Source: Mycobacterium sp.
Lineage (GTDB): Bacteria > Actinomycetota > Actinomycetes > Mycobacteriales > Mycobacteriaceae
Length of the DNA stretch: 64,000 bases
Assembly (NCBI GenBank): GCA_020438865.1
Contig: JAGQTU010000002.1
Span: forward strand, 1-64,000
Reading direction: 5' to 3'
Shown here: one piece after another, positions 25,853 through 35,229 of the stretch
Layout of the letters: the number at the start of each line of letters is the position of its first letter
Position numbering within the stretch: position 1 is the first letter of the stretch
Made by a program: the position numbers and the translations under genes
The notes under the pieces: generated by a model
Databases searched by the model: none
What the model was told of the DNA's origin: nothing
The model's input: the letters and a program-made list of their open reading frames with translations, nothing else

Positions 25853-27585
25853 CCGGCGGAGCCGACCGGTTCGATCGGCAGGTGCCGCAGACCGCCCGGA
25901 GCGTCGACCGGCACCATCGGGTTCTTCGGCGCGATCGGCGCCAGCCGCTGGTACGGCTGGCCCTGCCCGGGGCGCACGTCGTCCTCACCCTTGTTCGGCC
26001 ACAGCGATGCGGCGCGCTCGGCCTGCGCGGTGATGGACAGCGACGGGTTGACCCCGAGGTTGGCCGAGATCGCCGCCCCGTCCATGACGTGCAGGGTCGG
26101 ATAGCCGTACACCCGTTGGTAGGGGTCTATGACACCGTGCTCGGGGCTGTCGCCGATCGCCGCGCCGCCGAGGAAGTGGGCGGTCAGCGGGATGTTGAAC
26201 AACTCCCCCCAGGTTCCGCCCGCGACGCCGTCGATCTTCTCGGCGATCCGCCGGGTGACTTCGTTGCCGACCGGGATCCACGTCGGGTTGGGCTCGCCGT
26301 GGCCCTGCTTGCTGGTCATCCGGCGTCCGCCCAGCGCGCCCTTCTTGGTGTAGGTGGTGATCGAGTTGTCCAGGTGCTGCATCACCAGCGAGATCATCGT
26401 GCGCTCGCTCCAGCGCCGCGGACTGAGCATGCGCAGCATGCCGCGCGGATCCCGGCCGGCGTTGATGAACAACTGCTTCCAGCGCGGCACGTCCGAACCG
26501 CCCGGGCCGGGGCCGTCGGTCATCAGCGTCTGCAGCAGCCCCATCGCGTTGGAGCCCTTGCCGTAGCGGCACGGTTCGACGTGGGTGTCGGGCGTCGGGT
26601 GAATCGACGACGTGATGGCCACCCCGTGGGTGAGGTCGAGGTCGGGACGCGCCTCCATCCGCCCGGCGCCCACGATGGACTCCGAGTTGGTGCGGGTGAG
26701 CACACCGAGCTTGTCCGAGAGCCTGGGCAGCGTGCCGGAGTCGCGCATCTTGAACAGCAGTTTCTGGGTGCCCCAGGTGCCCGCGGCCAGGATGAGGTGG
26801 CGCGCGGTGAAGGTGCGCCGGCTCTTGCGGGCCCACCGGCCGGTGCGCACGGTCTCGACCTCCCAGGTGCCGTCCGGGCGCTGGCTGAAGCCGGTCACCG
26901 TCGTCATCGGAATCACTTGGGCGCCAGCCTTTTCCGCAAGTCCGAGGTAGTTCTTGACGAGGGTGTTCTTGGCCCCGTGCCGACAGCCGGTCATGCATTC
27001 GCCGCATTCGATGCAGCCGGTGCGGGCCGGCCCGACGCCGCCGAAGTAGGGGTCGGCTACCGTCTTGCCGGGCGTCTTCTGCCCGTCGGCGCCGAAGAAC
27101 ACCCCGACCGGGGTGGGGGTGAACGTGTCACCGACGCCCATCTCGTCGGCGACCTCCTTCATGATGCGGTCGGCATCGGTGAAGGTGGGGTTCATGACGA
27201 CGCCGAGCATGCGCTTGGCCTGGTCGTAGTGCGGCATCAACTCTTCGCGCCAGTCGGTGATGTGCGACCACTGCCGGTCGTTGAAGAACGGTTCCGGCGG
27301 CACATAAAGGGTGTTGGCGTAGTTCAGTGATCCGCCGCCGACGCCGGCGCCGGCCAGGATCATCACGTTGCGCAGCAGGTGGATGCGCTGGATGCCGTAG
27401 CAGCCGAGCCGGGGTGCCCACAGGAATTCCCGCAGCCGCCATGAGGTCTTGGCGAACTCGTGGTCGGCGAATCTCCGGCCGGCCTCCAGAACGCCGACCT
27501 TGTAGCCCTTTTCGGTGAGGCGCAGTGCGCTGACGCTGCCGCCGAACCCCGAACCGATGATCAGTACGTCGTAATCCGGTTCCAT
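25849..27585 (-). CDS. choD: GMC oxidoreductase, ChoD (putative cholesterol oxidase)
   Basis: A 578-residue flavoprotein of the GMC family, the same length as M. tuberculosis ChoD (Rv3409c). The FAD-binding loop is VLIIGSGFGGSVSALRLTEKG; the second FAD segment is LAGAGVGGGSLNYANTLY; a Cys-rich block GCIECGECMTGCRHGAKN sits near 195; the C-terminal catalytic part is FLGGAAIGDSPEHGVID and HVMDGAAISANLGVNPSLSITAQAER. ChoD was named for cholesterol oxidation, but this branch differs from true extracellular cholesterol oxidases and its substrate is disputed. No signal peptide. TACGCT lies six bases before the ATG, so leaderless. It is the last gene of the guaB2-guaB3-choD cluster but probably has its own promoter. 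Confidence 0.88.
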   Translation of the reverse strand: MEPDYDVLIIGSGFGGSVSALRLTEKGYKVGVLEAGRRFADHEFAKTSWRLREFLWAPRLGCYGIQRIHLLRNVMILAGAGVGGGSLNYANTLYVPPEPFFNDRQWSHITDWREELMPHYDQAKRMLGVVMNPTFTDADRIMKEVADEMGVGDTFTPTPVGVFFGADGQKTPGKTVADPYFGGVGPARTGCIECGECMTGCRHGAKNTLVKNYLGLAEKAGAQVIPMTTVTGFSQRPDGTWEVETVRTGRWARKSRRTFTARHLILAAGTWGTQKLLFKMRDSGTLPRLSDKLGVLTRTNSESIVGAGRMEARPDLDLTHGVAITSSIHPTPDTHVEPCRYGKGSNAMGLLQTLMTDGPGPGGSDVPRWKQLFINAGRDPRGMLRMLSPRRWSERTMISLVMQHLDNSITTYTKKGALGGRRMTSKQGHGEPNPTWIPVGNEVTRRIAEKIDGVAGGTWGELFNIPLTAHFLGGAAIGDSPEHGVIDPYQRVYGYPTLHVMDGAAISANLGVNPSLSITAQAERAASLWPNKGEDDVRPGQGQPYQRLAPIAPKNPMVPVDAPGGLRHLPIEPVGSAG

Positions 27586-27591
27586 CCGACC

Positions 27592-27597
27592 AGCGTA
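27592..27597 (-). promoter_or_regulatory. -10 hexamer TACGCT of choD (leaderless)
   Basis: TACGCT on the minus strand, six bases, then the choD ATG. It lies in the 54-base gap after guaB3. Confidence 0.5.
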
Positions 27598-27639
27598 GCC
27601 GCGAGCGTCACGCCAGATCGATGTTCGGCGAGCCCAGGC

Positions 27640-28776
27640 TCAGCGGTCGACCGTGAGTCCGACCTTCTGGAATTCCTTGAGGTCGCAGTACCCCGCTTTG
27701 GCCATTGACCGGCGCAGGCCGCCGACGAGGTTGAGCGAGCCGAACGGATCGTCGGACGGGCCGTTGAGCACCTGGTCCAGCGACGGCCGCTCGCCGAGCG
27801 CGACCTGGAGCAACGCACCGCGCGGCAGCGACGGGTGAGCCGCGGCGACGGGCCAGAACCAGCCGCCGGCCAGCGCCTCCGACGACACCGCCAGCGGCGT
27901 GCCGAGCACCACCGCGTCGGCGCCGCAGGCGATGGCCTTGGCCAGGTCGCCCGAGGTGTGGATGTCGCCGTCGGCCAGCACGTGCACGTACCGGCCGCCG
28001 GTCTCGTCGAGGTACTCGCGGCGGGCGGCGGCGGCGTCGGCGATGGCGGTGGCCATCGGCACGCTGATTCCCAGCACCTCGTCGCTGGTGGTCACCCCGG
28101 TGGTCGAGCCGTAGCCGACGATCACCCCGGCGGCGCCGGTACGCATCAGGTGCAGGGCGGTGCGGTGGTCCAGGACGCCGCCGGCGACCACCGGCACGTC
28201 GAGTTCGGAGATGAACGTCTTGAGGTTGAGCGGCTCACCATCGGTCGCCACCCGCTCGGCGGAGATGATGGTGCCCTGGATGACCAGCAGGTCGATGCCC
28301 GCCGCCACCAGCGTCGGGGTAAGCGCCTGGGCGTTCTGCGGGCTGACCCGCACCGCGGTGGTGACACCGGCATCGCGGATCCGGGCGACGGCCGCCCCGA
28401 GCAGGTCGGGGTCCAGCGGGGCGGCGTGCAACTGCTGCAGCAGCCGAATGGCCGCCGACGGCTCGGGCTCCTTCTCGGCGGCCTCGATCACCTCGGCGAT
28501 CTTGGCCCCGACGTCGGCGTGCCTGCCTATCAGCCCCTCGCCGTTGAGCACGCCGAGGCCGCCGAGGCGGCCCAGCTCGATGGCGAACTCCGGAGACACC
28601 AGGGCGTCCGTCGGATGGGCGATGACCGGGATCTCGAAGCGGTAGGCGTCGAGCTGCCAGGCAGTGGAGACATCCTTGGAGGAGCGGGTGCGCCGCGAGG
28701 GCACGATGTTGATGTCGCTGAGTTCATACGTCCGGCGGGCAGTCCGGCCCATGCCGATTTCGACCATGTCGCGCAT
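27640..28776 (-). CDS. guaB3: GuaB3 family IMP dehydrogenase-related protein
   Basis: A 378-residue TIM-barrel protein of the GuaB3 group, related to IMP dehydrogenase but without CBS domains. Visible: MGRTARRTYELSDINIVPSRRTRSSKDVS at the N-terminus, IVIQGTIISAERVA-type strand segments, GVIVGYGSTTGVTTSDEVLG in place of the usual GxGSICTT catalytic loop, so the IMPDH catalytic Cys is absent. In mycobacteria GuaB3 does not act as IMPDH as far as known; guanosine-related roles have been proposed. The first ATG (28776) has GAGG five bases upstream, overlapping the guaB2 stop; a start three codons later is the alternative. Only eight bases separate it from guaB2: one operon. Confidence 0.92.
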   Translation of the reverse strand: MRDMVEIGMGRTARRTYELSDINIVPSRRTRSSKDVSTAWQLDAYRFEIPVIAHPTDALVSPEFAIELGRLGGLGVLNGEGLIGRHADVGAKIAEVIEAAEKEPEPSAAIRLLQQLHAAPLDPDLLGAAVARIRDAGVTTAVRVSPQNAQALTPTLVAAGIDLLVIQGTIISAERVATDGEPLNLKTFISELDVPVVAGGVLDHRTALHLMRTGAAGVIVGYGSTTGVTTSDEVLGISVPMATAIADAAAARREYLDETGGRYVHVLADGDIHTSGDLAKAIACGADAVVLGTPLAVSSEALAGGWFWPVAAAHPSLPRGALLQVALGERPSLDQVLNGPSDDPFGSLNLVGGLRRSMAKAGYCDLKEFQKVGLTVDR

Positions 28777-28784
28777 CTGGGCCT

Positions 28785-30416
<1,632 letters not shown>

Positions 30417-30461
30417 TCGGCACGCGGCCGCGATACCTGGCGCGATACCTCCCCGGCTGCG

Positions 30462-30467
30462 TAGGGT
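30462..30467 (+). promoter_or_regulatory. -10 hexamer TAGGGT of the DUF5319 gene (leaderless)
   Basis: TAGGGT, six bases, GTG at 30474. Confidence 0.55.
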
Positions 30468-30473
30468 GGACTC

Positions 30474-30878
30474 GTGCGCGACCACCTTCCACCAGGCCTG
30501 CCACCGGACCCCTTCGCTGACGACCCGTGCGATCCCACGGCGGCACTCGATGCCCTGGAGCCCGGTCAGCCGCTGGACCCGCAGGAGCGCTCGGCGGTCG
30601 AGGCCGATCTCGCCGACCTGGCGGTGTACGAGGCACTGCTGGCCCACAAGGGCATCCGCGGTCTGGTGGTGTGTTGCGACGAGTGCCAACAGGACCACTA
30701 TCACGACTGGGACATGTTGCGCGCCAACCTACTTCAGCTTCTTGTCGACGGGACGGTCCGTCCGCACGAGCCGGCCTACGATCCCGAGCCGGACGCCTAT
30801 GTCACCTGGGACTACTGCCGCGGCTACGCCGACGCCTCGCTGAACGAGGCCACCTCGGACTACGACGGCCTGCGCTGA
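30474..30878 (+). CDS. DUF5319 family protein (Rv3412-like)
   Basis: A 134-residue acidic cytosolic protein conserved across mycobacteria between guaB2 and the sigD locus. The centre reads [34 protein letters not shown], with a Cys-Cys-x-x-Cys group followed by His-x-His, which could bind a metal; the C-terminus is [16 protein letters not shown]-terminal third is Pro/Asp rich and probably flexible. No function is known to me. The GTG at 30474 is supported by TAGGGT exactly six bases upstream. It converges with rsdA, with 22 bases between stops. Confidence 0.85.
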   Translation: MRDHLPPGLPPDPFADDPCDPTAALDALEPGQPLDPQERSAVEADLADLAVYEALLAHKGIRGLVVCCDECQQDHYHDWDMLRANLLQLLVDGTVRPHEPAYDPEPDAYVTWDYCRGYADASLNEATSDYDGLR

Positions 30879-30900
30879 CCCGCTGACGATTCGGGCGTAA

Positions 30901-32229
30901 TCAGCCCGCCGCGCCGCTTTGCGGCGCCGGAGCCGGGACGATCACCGCGGTGGTGACCACCGGCGCCTGCGGGCGTGTCGGTTCCGCGGTCGGCGCAACG
31001 GCGGTGGCCGGTTGCTGGGGAACTGTGGTGGGGACCACAGCTGTGGTCAGCACGGGAGCGGCGGGCGTGGCGGTCGGCGGCGCCGCCGTCGAGGGCGCCG
31101 AGGCCGGTGCCGAGGCCACGGACTGCTGGACCACGGCCGTGCTCGTCGCCGCGGGCGCCGCCGTCGTCGTGGCGGGGGCCGCCGTGGAAGTGGCGGCCCG
31201 GGCCGCGGTCGTCGTGGTGCTCGCCGGCGCGGTGGTACTGGCCGGCGCGGCGGTGGTACTGGCCGGCGCCGACGAGGTGCTGGCCGGCGGCGGGGTGGTC
31301 GTAGTCGGCGCCGCGCTGGTCGCGGTGGTACTAGCGGGCGCCGGACTGCTCGGGGTGGAGGTCGGCGACGGGGTGGCGGACGTGGGCGGCGGCGTCGTCG
31401 ACGGTGGCGTCTGCTCCGGTGATGTTGAGCCCGGGGCCGACGGCGACGTCGTCACCTCCGACGGCGACGGACTGGGGCTGCTGGAGCCCGTCGACGGCGA
31501 GTCCGGCGTGGTCGAGATGGTGATCGGCGGGATCGGGGTGTTTGGCACCGTGGTCGCGGCCGGGGTGGGCACGAGTTCGGCTGCCGACGCCGGGACGGTG
31601 TAGGTGATGCCGGGCGCGACGGTGGCCTCGGGATTGCGCTCGACGACCTTCGCCGACAACTGGTTCCACTGATCGAACAACTGCTGCTTCTGGTCCGCGT
31701 CGCCGACGGAGGCCACCTGCGTGCTGACCGCGACGAGCTTGTCCTGCGCCGCCTGCCAGTCGCCACGTGCGATCAGGTCCTGAACCTGGTTGAGCTCGGT
31801 CTGCGCGGCCAGGGCGACCTGGTCGGTGCGGACCTGCTTGGGCGCCCCGAAGAACATCGTCCGCAACCCATAGAGCGCATCACCGGGGCCGGCGCCGGAA
31901 ACGACCGCGCCGAATCCACCGATGCCCAGCACCGCGGCGGCGACGGCACCGACCACGCTCAGGCCGCGGCGGCTGCGCCCGCTGCCCTGCTTCTCGGCCA
32001 GGCCGGCCTGCAGTGCGGTGACGGCGTCCTGCTCGGTGACCAGGCCGGTCGCCGGCGGCCAACGCATCTCGTCGCGCCAGCCGCCCAGCAGCGCGAACAA
32101 TTCCGCGTCGGCCTGATCCCGCGCGGGAACCGACTGCCCGGCGGCGAGGGCGTCGACGAGCCGGTCACTGGCCAGCACGGCATCCAGCGACGCGTCGTCG
32201 TTACCCGGGGTGCGTCCGAAGTCAGACAT
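30901..32229 (-). CDS. rsdA: RsdA anti-sigma-D factor with long Ser/Thr/Pro/Ala tail
   Basis: A 442-residue membrane-anchored anti-sigma factor (Rv3413c type). The cytosolic N-terminus (DASLDAVLASDRLVDALAAGQ and LFALLGGWRDEMRWPP) is the SigD-binding part; one membrane span runs about 89-111 (LSVVGAVAAAVLGIGGFGAVV); residues 115-200 form an external helical domain (DQVALAAQTELNQVQDLIARGDWQAAQDKL). From about 205 on the protein is low complexity, Ser/Thr/Pro/Ala, and long compared with the M. tuberculosis protein as I recall (about 299). Release of SigD in M. tuberculosis occurs by ClpX-ClpC1-P degradation after membrane proteolysis. The start overlaps the end of sigD by eight bases. Confidence 0.9.
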   Translation of the reverse strand: MSDFGRTPGNDDASLDAVLASDRLVDALAAGQSVPARDQADAELFALLGGWRDEMRWPPATGLVTEQDAVTALQAGLAEKQGSGRSRRGLSVVGAVAAAVLGIGGFGAVVSGAGPGDALYGLRTMFFGAPKQVRTDQVALAAQTELNQVQDLIARGDWQAAQDKLVAVSTQVASVGDADQKQQLFDQWNQLSAKVVERNPEATVAPGITYTVPASAAELVPTPAATTVPNTPIPPITISTTPDSPSTGSSSPSPSPSEVTTSPSAPGSTSPEQTPPSTTPPPTSATPSPTSTPSSPAPASTTATSAAPTTTTPPPASTSSAPASTTAAPASTTAPASTTTTAARAATSTAAPATTTAAPAATSTAVVQQSVASAPASAPSTAAPPTATPAAPVLTTAVVPTTVPQQPATAVAPTAEPTRPQAPVVTTAVIVPAPAPQSGAAG

Positions 32230-32800
32230 GGTCGGGTCCTGCCGCCGTGATCTCCAACTTGAGCTTCGCGAGGGCGCGGTGCTGAGCGACCCGGACCGCG
32301 CCCGGCGTGCTGCCGACCGCCTCGGCGGTCTCCTCCGCGGACATGCCGACCACGATGCGCAGGATCAGGATCTCGCGCTGCTTGTCGGGCAGGGTCTCCA
32401 GAAGCTTGTTCATCCGGCTCGCGGCGTCGGCCTGCAGTGCCATCTGCTCGGGTCCCGACTCGAGCGAGTACCGCTCCGGCACCTGATCGGTGGGCTCGGA
32501 GCGATTACGGCCGGCGGCGCGGTGAGCGTCGGCGACCTTGTGGGCAGCGATGCCGTACACGAAGGCCAGGAAGGGGCGACCCTGATCCTGGTAGCGCGGC
32601 AGCGCCTGGATGGCGGCCAAGCAAACCTCCTGAGCGACGTCGTCAGCTGACAGACCCACTCGCTCCGCGGTCCCCAGGCGAGCCCGGATGTAACGGACCA
32701 CAATTGGACGAATGGTCTCCAGTACTTCTCGGAGCGCATCCCGGCTGCCGGCCACGGCCTCAGCAACGGCGGCGTCGAGACGATCTCCCGGAATTGTCAT
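32222..32800 (-). CDS. sigD: ECF RNA polymerase sigma factor SigD
   Basis: A 192-residue ECF sigma factor. Region 2: VVRYIRARLGTAERVGLSADDVAQEVCLAAIQALPRYQDQGRPFLAFVYGIAAHKVADAHR; region 4: LLETLPDKQREILILRIVVGMSAEETAEAVGSTPGAVRVAQHRALAKLKLEI with the helix-turn-helix. It directs genes of lipid metabolism and stationary phase in M. tuberculosis and is held by RsdA, encoded just downstream with an eight-base overlap. ATG 32800 is chosen; a TTG six codons upstream (32818) corresponds to the longer N-terminus annotated in some mycobacteria. A GTAACG-N16-CGAT pattern overlaps the start region. Confidence 0.93.
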   Translation of the reverse strand: MTIPGDRLDAAVAEAVAGSRDALREVLETIRPIVVRYIRARLGTAERVGLSADDVAQEVCLAAIQALPRYQDQGRPFLAFVYGIAAHKVADAHRAAGRNRSEPTDQVPERYSLESGPEQMALQADAASRMNKLLETLPDKQREILILRIVVGMSAEETAEAVGSTPGAVRVAQHRALAKLKLEITAAGPDHV

Positions 32801-32824
32801 CGACGGCGATATCTCCAACGTTAC
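32799..32824 (-). promoter_or_regulatory. GTAACG-N16-CGAT, SigD-like promoter motif over the sigD start
   Basis: GTAACG at 32819-32824 and CGAT at 32799-32802 on the minus strand are spaced by exactly 16 bases. From memory this resembles the SigD consensus. The CGAT overlaps the ATG of sigD, so a transcript from it would start inside the gene; it may be fortuitous. Confidence 0.25.
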
Positions 32825-32890
32825 GAACGGCGCTCTTCGGTGACAGCGTGGTCCCAGCTAGACCATATCTGTCTGTGCTGGGTATCGGCG

Positions 32891-33700
32891 TTAGCCGCCG
32901 CTCCAGCGGCCTCCGCGCCGTGTCACCTCGGCGGCACACTGTTCCCGGATCGTTACCACTTCGTGCGTTGCGCGCGTCGCGCTTCCGAGGTCGGACAGCA
33001 GGCAGGCCAACGCCCACCGTAACGGCACCAGACCATACGTGGCGGTCTCGGTCAACGCCCGATCGGCGACCTCGCGGGCGCGGTCGATGGCCCCCGCGCT
33101 GCAAAGTGCCGCGGCGAGCACCACGTCGCTCTTCACGCGGTGCCGGCGCAGCGCGGGCAGGGCCCGTTCGGCAAGCTCGACGCCGCGTTCGGCCGACGCC
33201 TGGGCCCGCATGCCGTCGCCGGCCGCCATCGCCAGTTCGGCACCCACCCAGGCCCGCCGGATCGCCAGCCGCGCCGGCGGGACGTCGACACGCGCCAGTT
33301 CGGCGTCGGCCCGCTCCAGCAGGGTGGCCGAGGCCGCCAGCCGGCCAACACCGAGGGCGTCCGCAGCCAGGCCGACAAGCGCGTCGACGGCGGGCTCCAC
33401 GGTCGACGCGCCGTCGGTGCCCGCGAGGGCGAGCGCCCGGCCGTCCCAGCCGCGGGCTGCCCGGTGGCCGCCGAGTTGGCGCAGGAACGAAGCCCGGGTG
33501 CTCAAGGCCAGCGAGGCGAGCCCGCCGGCAGGCAACTGGCGCAGCAGTGCCGACAGGTCGGCCTGGGCGCTGCCGTAGCGGCCCTGGCCCCCGGCCGCGA
33601 CGGCGCGCAGCCACAATTCGGCCGGTGTGTGCGCGGCGGGCAGGGGCCACATTCCGGGGTCCTCACCGAAGGCTGCGGCCGAGAGGGCGGTAGCGGTCAT
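32891..33700 (-). CDS. conserved helical repeat protein (Rv3415c-like)
   Basis: A 269-residue alanine- and arginine-rich protein, almost wholly helical by composition, with repeats resembling tetratricopeptides (ADLSALLRQLPAGGLASLALSTRASFLRQLGGH, AASATLLERADAELARVDV, GMRAQASAERGVELAERALP). No signal peptide, no catalytic motif, no membrane span. The gene occupies the place of Rv3415c, between sigD and whiB3. TPR-like content suggests a protein-binding role, possibly connected with one of the neighbouring regulators, but nothing in sequence proves it. TAGCGT at 33711-33716 on the minus strand is a probable -10 element with a leader of only about three bases. Confidence 0.78.
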   Translation of the reverse strand: MTATALSAAAFGEDPGMWPLPAAHTPAELWLRAVAAGGQGRYGSAQADLSALLRQLPAGGLASLALSTRASFLRQLGGHRAARGWDGRALALAGTDGASTVEPAVDALVGLAADALGVGRLAASATLLERADAELARVDVPPARLAIRRAWVGAELAMAAGDGMRAQASAERGVELAERALPALRRHRVKSDVVLAAALCSAGAIDRAREVADRALTETATYGLVPLRWALACLLSDLGSATRATHEVVTIREQCAAEVTRRGGRWSGG

Positions 33701-33767
33701 CTGATCCGCGACGCTACCAAGGGCGCCTAGGCCGAATGTGACGAGAAGGTCGGTTAACAGTTTGTGG

Positions 33768-33784
33768 TGGCCGTGTTACGGCCA
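33768..33784. repeat. short palindrome TGGCCGT-GTT-ACGGCCA upstream of whiB3
   Basis: Seven-base perfect arms with a three-base centre. Could be a hairpin or a protein site; lies about 220 bases before the whiB3 promoter candidate. Confidence 0.4.
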
Positions 33785-33941
33785 TGTCAACTGGCTGTCG
33801 AGCGCTATGAATTCAATGGCGTTGGTGGCAGCGGTTTTCTGCGGAAACGGGGCGCCGCCGGGTCCGCGCCCGCCCCGTTAGCACCCCGGCCAACGGCGCG
33901 GATGCGCAATGATGAACGTGATGTAAATTCTCGGCCTGCGG

Positions 33942-33961
33942 TTATGTGATTGCGCACATAA
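33942..33961. promoter_or_regulatory. Crp/Fnr-like operator upstream of whiB3
   Basis: TTATGTGATTGCGCACATAA has seven-base perfect arms (TTATGTG and CACATAA) around six bases. One half matches the Crp core TGTGA, the other reads TGTGC when inverted. Its centre is about 54 bases before the expected whiB3 transcription start. Confidence 0.5.
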
Positions 33962-33969
33962 GTCCACTA

Positions 33970-33999
33970 TTGACCGCCTCGCCGACCACCCCATAGCTT
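33970..33999 (+). promoter_or_regulatory. candidate whiB3 promoter TTGACC-N18-TAGCTT
   Basis: TTGACC at 33970-33975 and TAGCTT at 33994-33999 have a spacing of 18 bases. Transcription would begin near 34006, giving an 80-base leader. Confidence 0.45.
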
Positions 34000-34085
34000 G
34001 TGTCCCACGAGTAGTCACCGGCGACAGTGCTCGGATCGGTTCCACAACTCACGCGCGAAAGATGCGCGGAGAGAGGGGTTTTCCA

Positions 34086-34376
34086 ATGCCACAGCCGCAA
34101 CAGCTACCCGGGCCCAACGCAGACATCTGGGATTGGCAGATGGCCGGACTCTGCCGGGGCGTCGACTCGTCGATGTTCTTCCACCCCGACGGCGAACGGG
34201 GCCGGGCGCGGGCGCAGCGGGAGATGCGCGCCAAGGAGATGTGCCGGCGCTGCCCGGTGATCACCCAGTGCCGCTCGCACGCGCTGGCCGTCGGTGAGCC
34301 CTACGGCATCTGGGGCGGCCTGAGCGAGTCCGAGCGCGAGCTGCTCCTCAAGCGCGGAATCCGCCGCACCGCCTGA
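34086..34376 (+). CDS. whiB3: WhiB3 redox-responsive iron-sulfur transcriptional regulator
   Basis: A 96-residue WhiB family regulator carrying a [4Fe-4S] cluster; in M. tuberculosis it senses NO, O2 and redox state and controls polyketide and triacylglycerol synthesis, binding region 4 of the principal sigma factor. The four cluster cysteines are C23, C53, C56 and C62 (C-x29-CxxC-x5-C). The turn GIWGG is at 74-78 and the basic C-terminus LLLKRGIRRTA binds DNA. Start ATG 34086 has AGAGAGGGG upstream. It is slightly shorter than the M. tuberculosis protein (102), the difference being in the tail. It is followed by a strong hairpin. Regulation may involve the Crp-like site upstream. Confidence 0.95.
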   Translation: MPQPQQLPGPNADIWDWQMAGLCRGVDSSMFFHPDGERGRARAQREMRAKEMCRRCPVITQCRSHALAVGEPYGIWGGLSESERELLLKRGIRRTA

Positions 34377-34392
34377 CCGCAAGCGAACGACT

Positions 34393-34427
34393 CGAGAGGC
34401 CCATCCCGCATCGGGGTGGGCCTCTCG
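34393..34427 (+). terminator. whiB3 terminator hairpin
   Basis: Arms 34393-34408 and 34412-34427 pair over 16 bp with one T-G pair and a three-base loop (CGAGAGGCCCATCCCG and its partner). Only a short T-poor tail follows, typical of mycobacterial hairpin terminators. Confidence 0.75.
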
Positions 34428-34437
34428 TCGTTCACGG

Positions 34438-34443
34438 TATGTT
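34438..34443 (+). promoter_or_regulatory. -10 hexamer TATGTT of the plus-strand enoyl-CoA hydratase gene (leaderless)
   Basis: TATGTT, six bases, ATG at 34450; eleven bases after the whiB3 terminator. Confidence 0.6.
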
Positions 34444-34449
34444 GCGGCG

Positions 34450-35229
34450 ATGAACGAGTCTCCCGCGGTGGAACGACGCGGCAAGGTCGCGATCCTGACC
34501 ATCAACGACCCGCCCCACAACCCCATGTCGATGGCGTTCATGGACCGGCTCGAGTCGCTGGTCACCGACATCGCCGCCGACCCGGCCGTCCGGGCCGTCG
34601 TCCTCACCGCCGCAGGTGACAAGAACTTCTCGGTGGGGATGAACCTCAAGGAGATCAGCGGCTCGCTGGGCGACCGGGAAGCGCTCGACGCGATCTTCGA
34701 TCAACGCCTGCGGGTGCTGGCGGCCATCGAGAACATGGACAAACCGTGGATTGCCACCCTGTTCGGCAATTGCCTCGGTGGTGGACTGGAGCTTCCACTG
34801 GCGTGCCACTTCCGCCTGGCCGCGCAGGACGGCGCGCGCATCGGGCTGCCCGAACTGCACCTCGGCACCGTGCCCGCCTGGGGTGGCAGCGCACGGCTCG
34901 CCCGGCGCGTCGGGCGCGACCAGGCCATCGACCTCATCCTGCGGGCCAAGACGTTGTCGGGTCCCGAGGCGCTGGGCATCGGTCTGGTGACCGAGGTCTG
35001 GCCCAACGCCGAGCTCAAGCACCACGCCGTGGAGTTGGCCGAGGAGCTCGCGGCGATGCCACGCCTCGCAGTCGCGACGATGCTGCGCTGCCTGGTGACC
35101 AGCGACGAGAAGACCCTGGCGGAATCGCTACGGGATGAGCGCGACGCCGTTCACGCGACCCTGTCCAGTCCGGACGCGGCTGAAGGCCTCTCCGCGTTCG
35201 TGGAGAAGCGCAGGCCGGTCTTCGGCTAG
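34450..35229 (+). CDS. enoyl-CoA hydratase/isomerase family protein
   Basis: A 259-residue crotonase-fold protein. VAILTINDPPHNPMSMAFMDRLESLV opens the fold; NFSVGMNLKEISGS is the CoA-adenine/oxyanion loop (in active hydratases FxAGxDLKE, here SVGMNLKE); FGNCLGGGLELPLACHFRLAAQDGARIGLPELHLGTVPAWGGSARLARRVG holds the second oxyanion Gly and the position of catalytic Glu residues (GLPELHLG). The LVT-EVW region follows. The replacement at the first loop makes activity as a hydratase uncertain; a dehydrogenating isomerase or other crotonase is possible. The start is supported by TATGTT six bases upstream. The stop overlaps by four bases with a second, convergent crotonase gene. Confidence 0.82.
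   Translation: MNESPAVERRGKVAILTINDPPHNPMSMAFMDRLESLVTDIAADPAVRAVVLTAAGDKNFSVGMNLKEISGSLGDREALDAIFDQRLRVLAAIENMDKPWIATLFGNCLGGGLELPLACHFRLAAQDGARIGLPELHLGTVPAWGGSARLARRVGRDQAIDLILRAKTLSGPEALGIGLVTEVWPNAELKHHAVELAEELAAMPRLAVATMLRCLVTSDEKTLAESLRDERDAVHATLSSPDAAEGLSAFVEKRRPVFG

Larger units (their letters stand above)
33701..34085. other. 385-bp intergenic region between Rv3415c-like gene and whiB3
   Basis: No coding sequence is supported here. It holds the -10 of the minus-strand gene (33711-33716), a small palindrome (33768-33784), a GC-rich stretch (33850-33900), a Crp-like palindrome (33942-33961) and a -35/-10 pair (33970-33999) for whiB3, followed by a leader of about 80 bases. Confidence 0.7.

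Noticed and set aside
30919-31603. Gly/Arg- or Gly/Val-rich frames on the plus strand resembling PE_PGRS or silk-like proteins
   Set aside because: They are the antisense of the low-complexity rsdA tail; no start signal and no conserved N-terminal domain.
33764-33949. 61-codon frame in the whiB3 upstream region
   Set aside because: No ribosome binding site, no recognisable composition, and it overlaps the likely regulatory elements.
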